A model generated the notes under the pieces. It searched no databases, had not been told where the DNA came from, and worked only from the letters and a program-made list of their open reading frames with translations. Position numbers and translations under genes: made by a program. Shown here piece by piece: positions 54,135-62,514 of a stretch of 64,000 bases of DNA (position 1 is the first letter of the stretch; each line of letters opens with the position of its first letter). The stretch comes from Pseudomonas viridiflava (GTDB lineage: Bacteria > Pseudomonadota > Gammaproteobacteria > Pseudomonadales > Pseudomonadaceae), in NCBI RefSeq assembly GCF_900582195.1, contig NZ_UTHA01000125.1:1-64000 (forward strand), read 5' to 3'.

Positions 54135-55142
54135 ATGTCCCAACCTGAGATCCGCTCCGAGCGGTGCAAACTGCCCAAAGTATTCTGGCAGGCGATAGAG
54201 CGACTGGGTCTCAGCCCGGTGGCGATTCAACAACACGCGCAATTGCCAACCGACCTTCACCTGAACGACGCCGTTGTCACAATCGATCAGCTATTCGCTG
54301 TTTGGCGGGCCATTGAGGCGTTATCTGCAGACCCGGCTTTCGCCATAAAAATGGTCCGCGACACGCCCAGCGGAAAACACAAACTGGCGTTCCTCGCCGC
54401 GTTATATGCTGCCGATTTTCGCGAAGGAGTGGCAAGGTATTCCCGCTTCATGCGCCTATGCAGCCCCGACCAGATTTGTGTCGAGGAGCGTGACAGCGAG
54501 GTGTCGTTCACTATTCTTTGGCCGGCAGGCAGCGGCCCGCAGCCTCATCTCGCGGTGGAGGCGTGTTTTGCTTTTTTGCTGGAGCTCGGTCGGCGCGGCA
54601 CGGGGACGCACTTGGTGCCTCTGACAGTAAGCCTGCGACGCCCGGAGCAAAACCTGGAAATACATGCGCATTATTTCGGCTGTCCCATTCGCTATGGCGC
54701 AGCTCGGGACCAACTGACAATAAATGCCAACGACTTGAGCCTGCCGTTTCTTGAACATAATCCGGAAATGCTCCATGTCTTGACGCCTGGCATGACTGCC
54801 GCCTTGCAGGAGATCAGCGCGCCAGCTGGATTCCGTGAACAGATAATTGAATTGCTGAAACGAGCTTTGGCGGACGGACGACCAACCCTGCAACACTTGG
54901 CTCAAGAGCTGCTGCAAAGTGAACGGACGCTACAACGACGGTTGGCGGCAGAGGGCACAACGTTCAGCGAGCTGCTCAATGAGGCCCGACGCCAAGTGGG
55001 ATTTCACTTGCTTGCTGATAAAAACCTTGAACTGAAAGAGGTGGCCTATCTACTCGGGTACGAAGACGCCAATTCTTACTTTCGGGCCTTCCGGCAATGG
55101 GAAAAGGTTTCCCCAGGTGAATGGCGACGCGTTAACGCATAA
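54135..55142 (+). CDS. AraC family regulator with arabinose-binding-type domain
   Basis: A protein of 335 residues. The long N-terminal domain (about 20-210) is the type seen in OruR/ArgR-like regulators of Pseudomonas (FWQAIERLGLSPVAIQQHAQL, DFREGVARYSRFMRL). The C-terminal domain has the HTH pair ending VAYLLGYEDANSYFRAFRQW. It is divergent from the GST gene across 150 bp. The effector is unknown. Confidence 0.88.
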   Translation: MSQPEIRSERCKLPKVFWQAIERLGLSPVAIQQHAQLPTDLHLNDAVVTIDQLFAVWRAIEALSADPAFAIKMVRDTPSGKHKLAFLAALYAADFREGVARYSRFMRLCSPDQICVEERDSEVSFTILWPAGSGPQPHLAVEACFAFLLELGRRGTGTHLVPLTVSLRRPEQNLEIHAHYFGCPIRYGAARDQLTINANDLSLPFLEHNPEMLHVLTPGMTAALQEISAPAGFREQIIELLKRALADGRPTLQHLAQELLQSERTLQRRLAAEGTTFSELLNEARRQVGFHLLADKNLELKEVAYLLGYEDANSYFRAFRQWEKVSPGEWRRVNA

Positions 55143-55242
55143 GGCTTATGGAAGAAACGGTCGGCCCCTCACGGCAGTGCCCATGCACGTCTACTTCTGG
55201 CCCAGAGTGTGTAAAGCGTACCTTGAGGTGCATCCTGTCCAG

Positions 55243-55419
55243 CTAGCAATCTGGGCCAACCGCCGGAAAGCTCTGACGAATATAATAATTGTCGAATTCA
55301 CCGTTTTCGACGAATTGGAAGCCATGGCGGATGTAAAAGCGATTCGAAGCGCTTTCTTTGAGCGCTCCAACTTTAACAGGGAGCGCAGCCGCATCCGCCA
55401 CTTTGAAAATCTGAGTAAG
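55243..55419 (-). pseudogene. C-terminal remnant of a GNAT acetyltransferase
   Basis: On the minus strand, the frame that ends with TAG at 55243 reads FKVADAAALPVKVGALKESA, then SNRFYIRHGFQFVENGEFDN and YYIRQSFPAVG. This is the end of a GNAT enzyme (the NRFYxRxGF motif and the following EFDNYY strand). No N-terminal part with the acetyl-CoA loop is present. Upstream the reading continues in other frames into a hydrophobic stretch (FALGPFGPALVGTIVALLF) that may belong to a different lost gene. Confidence 0.65.
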
Positions 55420-55512
55420 AACAACAGAGCCACGATCGTCCCCACCAGCGCTGGGCCGAAAGGGCCAAGTGCAAACACGTCCGGGCGACCAATCGATAAC
55501 GGTGCAGTTGGT

Positions 55513-55899
55513 TTATATCCAGACGTCGTTCAAAGCCGTTCTCTCGCCATCTTCATGCCCTGTGTTCAAAATACCTCGTGGCTCGATCATCATCAGTTTT
55601 GCTTCACCTTCAGAAGCTGTCCGATGTTCGACGCCACGGGGTACTACATAGAGTTCACCCGGATTCACATAGACGCAGCCATCCGGCAGGTCGATGCGCA
55701 AGGTGCCTTCCAGGACAAGAAATGCTTCGTCGGTCTCAGGATGTGAGTGCCAGATGAATTCGCCTTCGATTCGCACAACCTTGAACTGGTAGTCATTCAT
55801 CTCTGCAACGACTCTGGGGCTCCATTGCTGTTCGATGAGCGAAGCCTTATGCACCAGATTTACCGGGAGTGATGCTTGTGGGGGACGTGATTCAGACAT
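55513..55899 (-). CDS. cupin domain-containing protein
   Basis: A protein of 128 residues made of one cupin fold. Motif 1 is WHSHPETDEAFLVLEGTLRI with the metal-binding histidines and glutamate, and motif 2 is GELYVVPRGVEHRT. The function of such small cupins ranges from enzymes to sensors and cannot be set here. It lies 72 bp downstream of the AraC gene at 55972 on the same strand. Confidence 0.87.
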   Translation of the reverse strand: MSESRPPQASLPVNLVHKASLIEQQWSPRVVAEMNDYQFKVVRIEGEFIWHSHPETDEAFLVLEGTLRIDLPDGCVYVNPGELYVVPRGVEHRTASEGEAKLMMIEPRGILNTGHEDGERTALNDVWI

Positions 55900-55971
55900 G
55901 ACGGTTCCTCTATCGCTGGAGTCGTCAGCCTATCGAGCCATGAGCCGGGCGCTCTTGTACGATCCTGCAAG

Positions 55972-56796
55972 TCAGCGTGCGGCCCGCAATCGTTCCAGCC
56001 AGCGCATGGGCGGAACTCCGTAGCAGCGGGTGAAGTGTCGCGTCATATGACTTTGATCGTGGAAACCCGCGACGAGGGCCGCATCCACCAGGGTGAAACC
56101 TTCAAGCACCAATGCGCGGAACCGATCCAGACGGCGCAGGGTGACAAATCGGTAAGGGCTCGTACCGTAAAGTGTTCTGAAGTCGCGTGACAGGCTCCAG
56201 CGCTCGCGTCCACTGGCGTGCTCCAGCATTTCCAGGGTAATGCACGTGTGCAGATGTTCGAGGATGAATGCTCTGGCGCGCTCGGCTGCGCGGTAATCCA
56301 GACGCTTGCGCCCGCGCGGCTTGCCCGCGACGGCACGCAACGCCATCGCCAAGTCATACAGCGCGTCCTGTTCCTCCAGTGTTTCCAGTGGATGATCCAC
56401 AGCTTGCACGAATGCTTCACTGGCATGGAACAGACGCGGATCGCTCGATAGTCCACCTGCGATAAAAGGCAGGGGTTCTCCGCCCAAAACGTTCTGGATT
56501 AATGCCGGATCAACGTAGGCCATTCGATAACGAAAGCCTGCGTCGGTGCCGGCCATGCCATCGTGGAGTTCGTCCGGGTGAAGCACGAGCGTATTGCCGG
56601 GGAGCCCGTGGCGTAACGAGCCTGCGTAGTGAAAACTCTGAACGCCCGCCAACGTACGTCCGATCGAGTAGGTGTCGTGTCGATGAGGATCGTAGCCGTG
56701 GCTGCCAAACCACGCTTCGATACGCTCGATGCCTCCAGCTTGAACACTACGGATGACCCAGTCGGCAGTGCCGGCCTGGCCATTTTTCTGATCCAT
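55972..56796 (-). CDS. AraC family regulator, cupin type
   Basis: A protein of 274 residues. An AraC-type cupin sensor (GYDPHRHDTYSIGRTLAGVQ, LVLHPDELHDG) is followed by the two-HTH domain (LEMLEHASGRERWSLSRDFR, then AALVAGFHDQSHMTRHFTRCYG). This is the common amino-acid-exporter-linked AraC type. The neighbouring cupin gene may be a target. Confidence 0.88.
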   Translation of the reverse strand: MDQKNGQAGTADWVIRSVQAGGIERIEAWFGSHGYDPHRHDTYSIGRTLAGVQSFHYAGSLRHGLPGNTLVLHPDELHDGMAGTDAGFRYRMAYVDPALIQNVLGGEPLPFIAGGLSSDPRLFHASEAFVQAVDHPLETLEEQDALYDLAMALRAVAGKPRGRKRLDYRAAERARAFILEHLHTCITLEMLEHASGRERWSLSRDFRTLYGTSPYRFVTLRRLDRFRALVLEGFTLVDAALVAGFHDQSHMTRHFTRCYGVPPMRWLERLRAAR

Positions 56797-56943
56797 GAAT
56801 GTGTACCTTCCCGATTCTGCGCGTTGGTGGTGAAGATTGGTCTGTCGGAAATATACAAGTGCGGGTATTCAGATGTCTGCTCCTGCCCGAAAGCGGTCTT
56901 TAACGACGGCCATCCACCATCACGAGTATCCGCAAATATCAGC

Positions 56944-57849
56944 TTATACCTGCGCTGACATCCGGTGATGCTCCAGCAAGAAGTCCACGAACAACCGCAC
57001 CCGCGCCGGCATCGCCGCGCCACCGACGAACACCGCATGAATCGGTTCTTGGTCCCCCGGGTTCCAGTCTTGCAACAGCGCAATCAGGTCGCCGCGCTGC
57101 AGATCCTCGCTCACGCTGAACGCACCGATACGGGCAATGCCGGCACCCACTCGCGCGAATTGTGCCAGCGCTTCACCGCTGCTGCATTCAATGTTGCCGC
57201 TGACCTTCAGGGAAAACTCTTCTCCATCGCGGATAAACGGCCAGTTGGGTTCGGCACGCCGGAAGTTGAAGCGCAGGCAGTTGTGTTGGAGCAGGTCTTT
57301 CGGTTCCTGTGGGACGCCGTGGCGCTGCAGATACTCCGGCGATGCCACCACGACCTGGCCGGTGGTGCCGATCCTGCGTGCGGTCAGCGGGCTGTCGGGC
57401 AGATGGCCGAAGCGCACCGCGACGTCGGCTTGTCCAGCAAGAATGTCGACCACTTCGTCGCCGAGGGTGAGGTCGACGACGATGTTTGGGTAACGGGCGC
57501 TGAAGGCTGCGACCAAGGGAACGATGGCCAGGCGCCCATGCCCAAGGGCGGCACTGACCCGCAATCGCCCCTTGGGCACGCCCTGATCGGCGATGGCTTC
57601 TTCGACTTCGTCCATGTCGGCGAGGATACGCCGGGCGCCGCGCAGGAACGCTTCGCCCTCGGCGGTGAAGGTGATCGCTCGGGTGGTGCGCAATAGCAGG
57701 CGGGTGCCAAGACGTTGCTCGGTGCGCGCGATGATCCGGCTGACTGCCGAGGGTGTCAGGCCCAGTGCACGCGCGGCGGCCGACAGGCTGCCTTCCTGCG
57801 CCACGGTGGTGAACACGCTCATTTCACCTGACCTGCCGTTGAAATCCAC
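56944..57849 (-). CDS. LysR family transcriptional regulator
   Basis: A protein of 301 residues with the LysR winged HTH (FTTVAQEGSLSAAARALGLT, PSAVSRIIARTEQRLGTRLL) and an effector domain in the CrgA-like style. It is divergent from the MFS exporter at 57944 with a 94-bp shared region, so it probably regulates that exporter. Confidence 0.9.
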   Translation of the reverse strand: MDFNGRSGEMSVFTTVAQEGSLSAAARALGLTPSAVSRIIARTEQRLGTRLLLRTTRAITFTAEGEAFLRGARRILADMDEVEEAIADQGVPKGRLRVSAALGHGRLAIVPLVAAFSARYPNIVVDLTLGDEVVDILAGQADVAVRFGHLPDSPLTARRIGTTGQVVVASPEYLQRHGVPQEPKDLLQHNCLRFNFRRAEPNWPFIRDGEEFSLKVSGNIECSSGEALAQFARVGAGIARIGAFSVSEDLQRGDLIALLQDWNPGDQEPIHAVFVGGAAMPARVRLFVDFLLEHHRMSAQV

Positions 57850-57943
57850 TTGTGCCTCCTACGCAAAGGTGATTGCCAAAAATGCCATCTACCGCCTGAA
57901 AAGACGGGATCGTAGCATTGGCGGCATAGATAAGGAGCTTTCC

Positions 57944-59110
57944 ATGCGTATCAATCCACCACTTGTTGCACTCGCCATCGGTGCCTTCGGCATCGGTGTC
58001 ACAGAATTCGCCCCCATGGGCATGTTGCCGGGTATCGCTGCGGATCTGGGCGTATCCATTCCCGCTGCCGGTTTGCTGGTCAGTGCTTATGCGCTGGGCG
58101 TATTGCTCGGCGCACCGCTGATGACCCTGACCACCGGCAGGATTCCCCGGCGCTATCTGCTGATCGGGCTTATGGCGATTTTCACCCTCGGTAATCTGAT
58201 GTCAGCGTTGGCTACCGATTACTACAGCCTCATGGTCGCCAGGGTCGTGACCTCACTGAACCACGGTGCCTTCTTTGGCGTCGGCTCCGTCGTCGCCGCT
58301 ACCCTGGTCGCCCCGGAGAAACGTGCCGGGGCAGTGGCGGCAATGTTCATGGGCCTGACCCTGGCGACCATCGGCGGTGTACCGCTGGCTGCCTGGTTTG
58401 GCGAAATGTTTGGTTGGCGCACGGCTTTCTGGGGTATTACCGGCCTGGGCGTGCTGACCATGGCCGCGTTGTGGTTCGCCTTGCCCAACGTGCGGGCGCC
58501 GCAAAGCGTCGGTGTCATGGCGGAAATTCGAGTATTGGGGCGCGGCCCGGTGCTGGCCGCACTGGCCCTGACCGTCGTCGGCTCGAGCGCGATGTTCACC
58601 GTCTTCACCTACATCGCGCCGATCCTCAGCAGCGAGACCCATGCGTCCACTGCTTACATCACCGCCATGCTGATGCTTTACGGTGTCGGGTTGACGCTGG
58701 GCAACATGTGGGGCGGCAAGGCCGCTGACCGTTCGATAGATCGCACCCTGATCGTTTCGCTGAGTGTACTGATTGTGGTCTTGCTGGCGTTCACCGTACT
58801 GATGCGCTGGCCACTCCCGGCCGCCGTGGCCATCCTGATCTGGGGTATCGCCAGCTTCGCCCTCGTGCCGCCGCTACAGATGCGCGTTATGGAAGCAGCC
58901 AAGGACGCGCCCAATCTGGCCTCGGCGGTGAACATCGGCGCCTTCAACTTCGGCAACGCGATTGGCGCGGCGCTGGGTGGCGCGGTGATCAGCAGCGGCC
59001 TGGGTTATCCGGCGATCTCCCTGGCCGGCGCGGCAATGGCGGGCCTGGGGTTGCTGATGGTGTTGGGGTTTGCGTGGCGTTCCAGAACGGTTGAAGCCGC
59101 CGTGGTGTAA
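57944..59110 (+). CDS. MFS exporter of the DHA1/AraJ-like group
   Basis: A protein of 388 residues with 12 membrane segments. The N-terminus (LVALAIGAFGIGVTEFAPMG, MLPGIAADLGVSIPAAG) and GRIPRRYLLIG in loop 2-3 are typical of drug/sugar efflux permeases of the AraJ/YdhP kind. AAGGAG lies six bases before the ATG at 57944. The frame is open to 57593 only as a shadow of the LysR gene. Substrate unknown. Confidence 0.88.
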   Translation: MRINPPLVALAIGAFGIGVTEFAPMGMLPGIAADLGVSIPAAGLLVSAYALGVLLGAPLMTLTTGRIPRRYLLIGLMAIFTLGNLMSALATDYYSLMVARVVTSLNHGAFFGVGSVVAATLVAPEKRAGAVAAMFMGLTLATIGGVPLAAWFGEMFGWRTAFWGITGLGVLTMAALWFALPNVRAPQSVGVMAEIRVLGRGPVLAALALTVVGSSAMFTVFTYIAPILSSETHASTAYITAMLMLYGVGLTLGNMWGGKAADRSIDRTLIVSLSVLIVVLLAFTVLMRWPLPAAVAILIWGIASFALVPPLQMRVMEAAKDAPNLASAVNIGAFNFGNAIGAALGGAVISSGLGYPAISLAGAAMAGLGLLMVLGFAWRSRTVEAAVV

Positions 59111-59168
59111 CACCTTCCACAATGCTCGGCGAGTTGTCAGTATTCGACAGGATGAGTAAGCTGCCCCA

Positions 59169-59795
59169 ATGAATCAGCCATCCCTCTCTACCTCCTCGCC
59201 GAGCACTCGCGGCCCCGCCGAACACGACATTCGTGACCAGATTGTCGCTGCGGCCAACGAGCATTTCAGCCAGTACGGTTACAGTAAAACCACGGTTTCC
59301 GACCTGGCCAAGGCCATCGGTTTTTCCAAGGCCTACATCTATAAATTCTTTGATTCCAAGCAGGCGATTGGCGAGGCCATTTGCGCTAACTGCCTGGGCC
59401 AAATCGCTGCAGCAGTCGAGCACGCGGTTAACGCAGAAGCGCTTTCGGCGACCGAGCGTTTGCGCAGGTTGGTCAAAACCGTCACCGCCACGGGTGTAGA
59501 CCTGTTCTTCAACGATCGCAAGCTCTACGACATCGCGGCGTTTTCCGCATCGGAGCGCTGGAACAGTGCCCAGGTGTATGAGGCGCAGATCAAGGGCTTT
59601 ATCCTCGACATCGTGCGTCAGGGGCGAGAAGCGGGGGAGTTCGAGCGCAAGACGCCGCTGGACGAGACCGTCGAGGCGATCAATCTGGCGTTGCGACCTT
59701 TGGTCAACCCGCTGCTGCTGCAACACAATCTCGATCTGATCGAGCAAGCGCCTACGCTGACCACCAACCTCATCCTGCGCAGCCTCATGCCTTGA
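59169..59795 (+). CDS. TetR/AcrR family regulator
   Basis: A protein of 208 residues. The N-terminal HTH (IRDQIVAAANEHFSQYGYSK, TVSDLAKAIGFSKAYIYKFF) is typical, and the C-terminal helical domain is of the AefR/YbiH-like type with CANCLGQIAAAVEHAV. It lies just before the FadL-type gene and the RND pump genes and is the best candidate to bind the shared 24-bp operators there. Its own upstream region lacks that operator. Confidence 0.9.
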   Translation: MNQPSLSTSSPSTRGPAEHDIRDQIVAAANEHFSQYGYSKTTVSDLAKAIGFSKAYIYKFFDSKQAIGEAICANCLGQIAAAVEHAVNAEALSATERLRRLVKTVTATGVDLFFNDRKLYDIAAFSASERWNSAQVYEAQIKGFILDIVRQGREAGEFERKTPLDETVEAINLALRPLVNPLLLQHNLDLIEQAPTLTTNLILRSLMP

Positions 59796-59906
59796 CCCAT
59801 CGCTGAGCAAAGTTTTCAGACGATTCGAGTCAAGGCGACATCCCCCTTATGAAGTTTCCTGTTCCCGGTACATGAGTGCCGGGGAGGGCGTTGAATTTAG
59901 CTTTAT

Positions 59907-59941
59907 GTGACTATTGACTGAATTGGTCACATGGATAATAT
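59907..59941 (+). promoter_or_regulatory. operator and promoter of the FadL-type gene
   Basis: The operator at 59907-59930 reads GTGACTATTGAC then TGAATTGGTCAC, an imperfect palindrome with GTGAC/GTCAC ends. It contains TTGACT (59914-59919), which is 16 bp from TAATAT (59936-59941). The same 24-bp element recurs at 61335. Confidence 0.68.
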
Positions 59942-59996
59942 GACTTCGCTGTAGTGCTCAATGTTCTATTCCAGTGATCTCCATAGAGTCCCGATA

Positions 59997-61268
59997 ATGA
60001 AAAAAACAATGCTCAAGAGCCACGTGGGCATGGCCGTCGTGCTTGTGTCTTCCAATGTGTTAGCCGGTGGCTTTGCACTCAACGAACAAAGCATCAGCGG
60101 GATGGGCTCCGGTTTTGCCGGGCGCTCTTCTTCAGCCGAAGACGCCAGTACAGTCTTTGGCAACCCGGCGGGCATGGCCCGGCTTAAACAAGAGCAGGTC
60201 AGCGTGGGCGCGGCGACGCTGTTCGCCAAGTCGGATATCAGCCGGACGCGCAGCACGTTCGGCGGCAACGAAGACGGCGACATGGTGCCGACGACCACCG
60301 TACCGATGGGGTATTACGTCAAACCGATTGATGACCACTGGGCATTCGGCGTCGGATTTTATGTGCCTTTCGGGCTAATCACCGACTACGGCAGTGGTTT
60401 TGCCGGACGCTATTACGCCAACAAGAGTGAAGTCACCACGCTGACTTTCCAGCCGACCATCAGCTACGCCTTTAACGAAAAAGTCTCGATCGGTTTCGGC
60501 CCGACCATTAACCGTATCAGCGGCGAGATATCGGGCATGGTCCCCAATCCACTCAGCCCGGGGCGTAATGACGGCAAGCTGAAAAGTACTGGCGATGACA
60601 CCGCACTCGGTTTCAACGCCGGCGTGTTGGTGCAGGCGACAGACCAGACTCGTCTGGGGCTGACCTACCACTCTAAGGTCAGTTACCACTTGGATGCGAA
60701 AACCAAGGTCACCGATGGCATCTTCAACGTGCTGGGCGTCAGCGGCCGCAGCTATGACGCGTCGCTGGACGTCGACACGCCCGAGTCGGTGGACGTCTCG
60801 GTCACGCATCAATTCAATAACGACTGGACGCTTTATCTGGGCAGTACCTGGACGCGCTGGAGCCGCTTCAAGGAGCTGACGATCGAGAACAGTGGCTTGC
60901 CGCCGTTGCTGAGTGGCCAGTTGGGGACGATCAGCGAAGAGCAGAACTGGCACGACACTTGGGCTCACGCGATCGGTACAGCCTACCAATTGGATAACCA
61001 ATGGGTGCTGCGCGCCGGTTTCTCGGTTGATCAGTCACCGGCCAACAACACCAATCGGGGGCCGCGCATTCCGACGGGCGACCGCAAGGTGCTTAGCTTC
61101 GGGGCAGGCTGGACGCCCATGGAACATGTCACGGTCGACCTGGCTTATTCCTACCTTTGGGAGGAGAGCGTCGAGGTCAACGACACCTCGGCATCGAGAG
61201 GAGCCTACAGTGCCCGATACAAGAACAGTGCGAGCGGGCTGGGGACTTCTGTGAGCTACCGTTTTTAG
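59997..61268 (+). CDS. FadL/OmpP1-type outer-membrane hydrophobic-compound channel
   Basis: A protein of 423 residues with a signal peptide (cleavage after VLA). The mature end GGFALNEQSISGMGSGFAGR, the NPAGMARL hatch motif and the C-terminal aromatic (SVSYRF) mark a FadL-family channel. These carry long-chain fatty acids or aromatic hydrocarbons through the outer membrane. I chose the ATG at 59997, since the earlier ATG at 59961 adds residues before the basic signal start. It shares an operator with the efflux genes downstream. Confidence 0.88.
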   Translation: MKKTMLKSHVGMAVVLVSSNVLAGGFALNEQSISGMGSGFAGRSSSAEDASTVFGNPAGMARLKQEQVSVGAATLFAKSDISRTRSTFGGNEDGDMVPTTTVPMGYYVKPIDDHWAFGVGFYVPFGLITDYGSGFAGRYYANKSEVTTLTFQPTISYAFNEKVSIGFGPTINRISGEISGMVPNPLSPGRNDGKLKSTGDDTALGFNAGVLVQATDQTRLGLTYHSKVSYHLDAKTKVTDGIFNVLGVSGRSYDASLDVDTPESVDVSVTHQFNNDWTLYLGSTWTRWSRFKELTIENSGLPPLLSGQLGTISEEQNWHDTWAHAIGTAYQLDNQWVLRAGFSVDQSPANNTNRGPRIPTGDRKVLSFGAGWTPMEHVTVDLAYSYLWEESVEVNDTSASRGAYSARYKNSASGLGTSVSYRF

Positions 61269-61334
61269 TCGGGCATGTGAGTCGATTCGTAGGCCGATAT
61301 TGCTGATGGTCAGGATGCAGTCATTTCTCAAATA

Positions 61335-61370
61335 GTGACTATTGACGATATTGGTCACAGGACTGAGAAT
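61335..61370 (+). promoter_or_regulatory. operator and promoter of the RND efflux operon
   Basis: The operator at 61335-61358 reads GTGACTATTGAC then GATATTGGTCAC and matches the one at 59907 at 21 of 24 positions. It includes TTGACG (61342-61347), 17 bp from GAGAAT (61365-61370). Confidence 0.68.
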
Positions 61371-61404
61371 ATGATGATCATCCTATTCCTCAGTAAGTGA
61401 ACCT

Positions 61405-62514
61405 ATGCGCCGGCTCCGACCTTTCCCCATTGCCGCATGCTTGTTACCTCTTGCCCTGACTGCCTGTGGCGAATCTTCCAGCGTTGCAGATCCCCGTACA
61501 CAGGCTCCGCTGGTCAGATCCGCTGCGGTGCAAGCGTCACCCGATGTCGCTCGTTCTTTCACCGGAGTGGTCGCGGCGCGCGTTCAGGGCGACCTGGGGT
61601 TTCGCGTTTCGGGCAAGGTGCTCGAACGTCTGGTTGATACGGGGGAGGTCGTCAAGCGAGGGCAGCCGCTGATGCGTCTCGACCCGATCGATCTCGGACT
61701 GCAGGCGCGGGCGCAGCAGGCGGCGGTCATCGCTGCTCGCGCCAGCGCCAAACAGACAGCCGACGATGAGGCTCGCTATCGCAAACTGGTCGGCGTTGGC
61801 GCCATTTCGGCATCAGCCTACGACCAGTACAGAGCCGCCGCGGAGACGGCAAAGGCGCAGCTCAACGCCGCGCAAGCGCAGGCGGACGTAGCGAGTAACG
61901 CTTCAGGTTATGCGCTGCTGGTTGCTGATGCGGACGGCGTGGTGGTGGAAACACTCGCTGAACCTGGACAAGTCGTAAGCCCGGGACAACCGGTGGTGCG
62001 ACTGGCGCGCGCAGGTCAGCGCGAAGCCATCGTGCATCTGCCCGAAACGTTGCGTCCGGCAGCCGGTTCCACCGCGCAAGCCAGCCTTTACGGGGTGAAC
62101 TCAGCGGCGGTTACGGCAAAGCTGCGACTGCTTTCGGCCTCGGCAGACCGCACAACGCGTACGTTTGAGGCGCGCTATGTGCTCGAGGGGCCGCTGGCCA
62201 ATGCGCCGATAGGTGCGACGGTGACCCTGAGCATTGCCGAGGGCGCCAGCCAGACAGCGGCGTTACAAGTCCCCATCGCGGCTGTTTACGACCCGGGCAA
62301 AGGCCCCGGGGTGTGGGTGATCGCCGGAACACCGGCAACAGTGACCTGGCGAGCGGTGCAGGTGCTGGGGTTGAGCGATGATTCGGCGCGCATCGCCGGC
62401 GACCTCACTGCCGGTGAGCAGGTTGTAGCGTTGGGCGCCCATCTGCTGCGCGATGGCGAAGAAGTACGATTGCCGCAGCAGAGCGCAGCCAGCATTGCCG
62501 GGAGTCGTCCATGA
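61405..62514 (+). CDS. RND efflux periplasmic adaptor lipoprotein
   Basis: A protein of 369 residues. A lipoprotein signal ends at LTAC (Cys21). The membrane-fusion layout is intact: beta-barrel start (ARSFTGVVAARVQGDLGFRV), lipoyl half-motif (GKVLERLVDTGEVVKRGQPL), a coiled-coil hairpin at about 95-160, and the second lipoyl half (DADGVVVETLAEPGQVVSPG). It links the inner-membrane pump to an outer-membrane channel. No outer-membrane channel gene of the TolC type is seen in the window. Confidence 0.92.
   Translation: MRRLRPFPIAACLLPLALTACGESSSVADPRTQAPLVRSAAVQASPDVARSFTGVVAARVQGDLGFRVSGKVLERLVDTGEVVKRGQPLMRLDPIDLGLQARAQQAAVIAARASAKQTADDEARYRKLVGVGAISASAYDQYRAAAETAKAQLNAAQAQADVASNASGYALLVADADGVVVETLAEPGQVVSPGQPVVRLARAGQREAIVHLPETLRPAAGSTAQASLYGVNSAAVTAKLRLLSASADRTTRTFEARYVLEGPLANAPIGATVTLSIAEGASQTAALQVPIAAVYDPGKGPGVWVIAGTPATVTWRAVQVLGLSDDSARIAGDLTAGEQVVALGAHLLRDGEEVRLPQQSAASIAGSRP

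Noticed and set aside
59100..59168. TTGTCAGTATTCGACA inverted repeat ahead of the TetR gene as the TetR operator
   Set aside because: It shares no clear sequence with the 24-bp FadL/RND operator, and its arms are only four bases, so it is not convincing.
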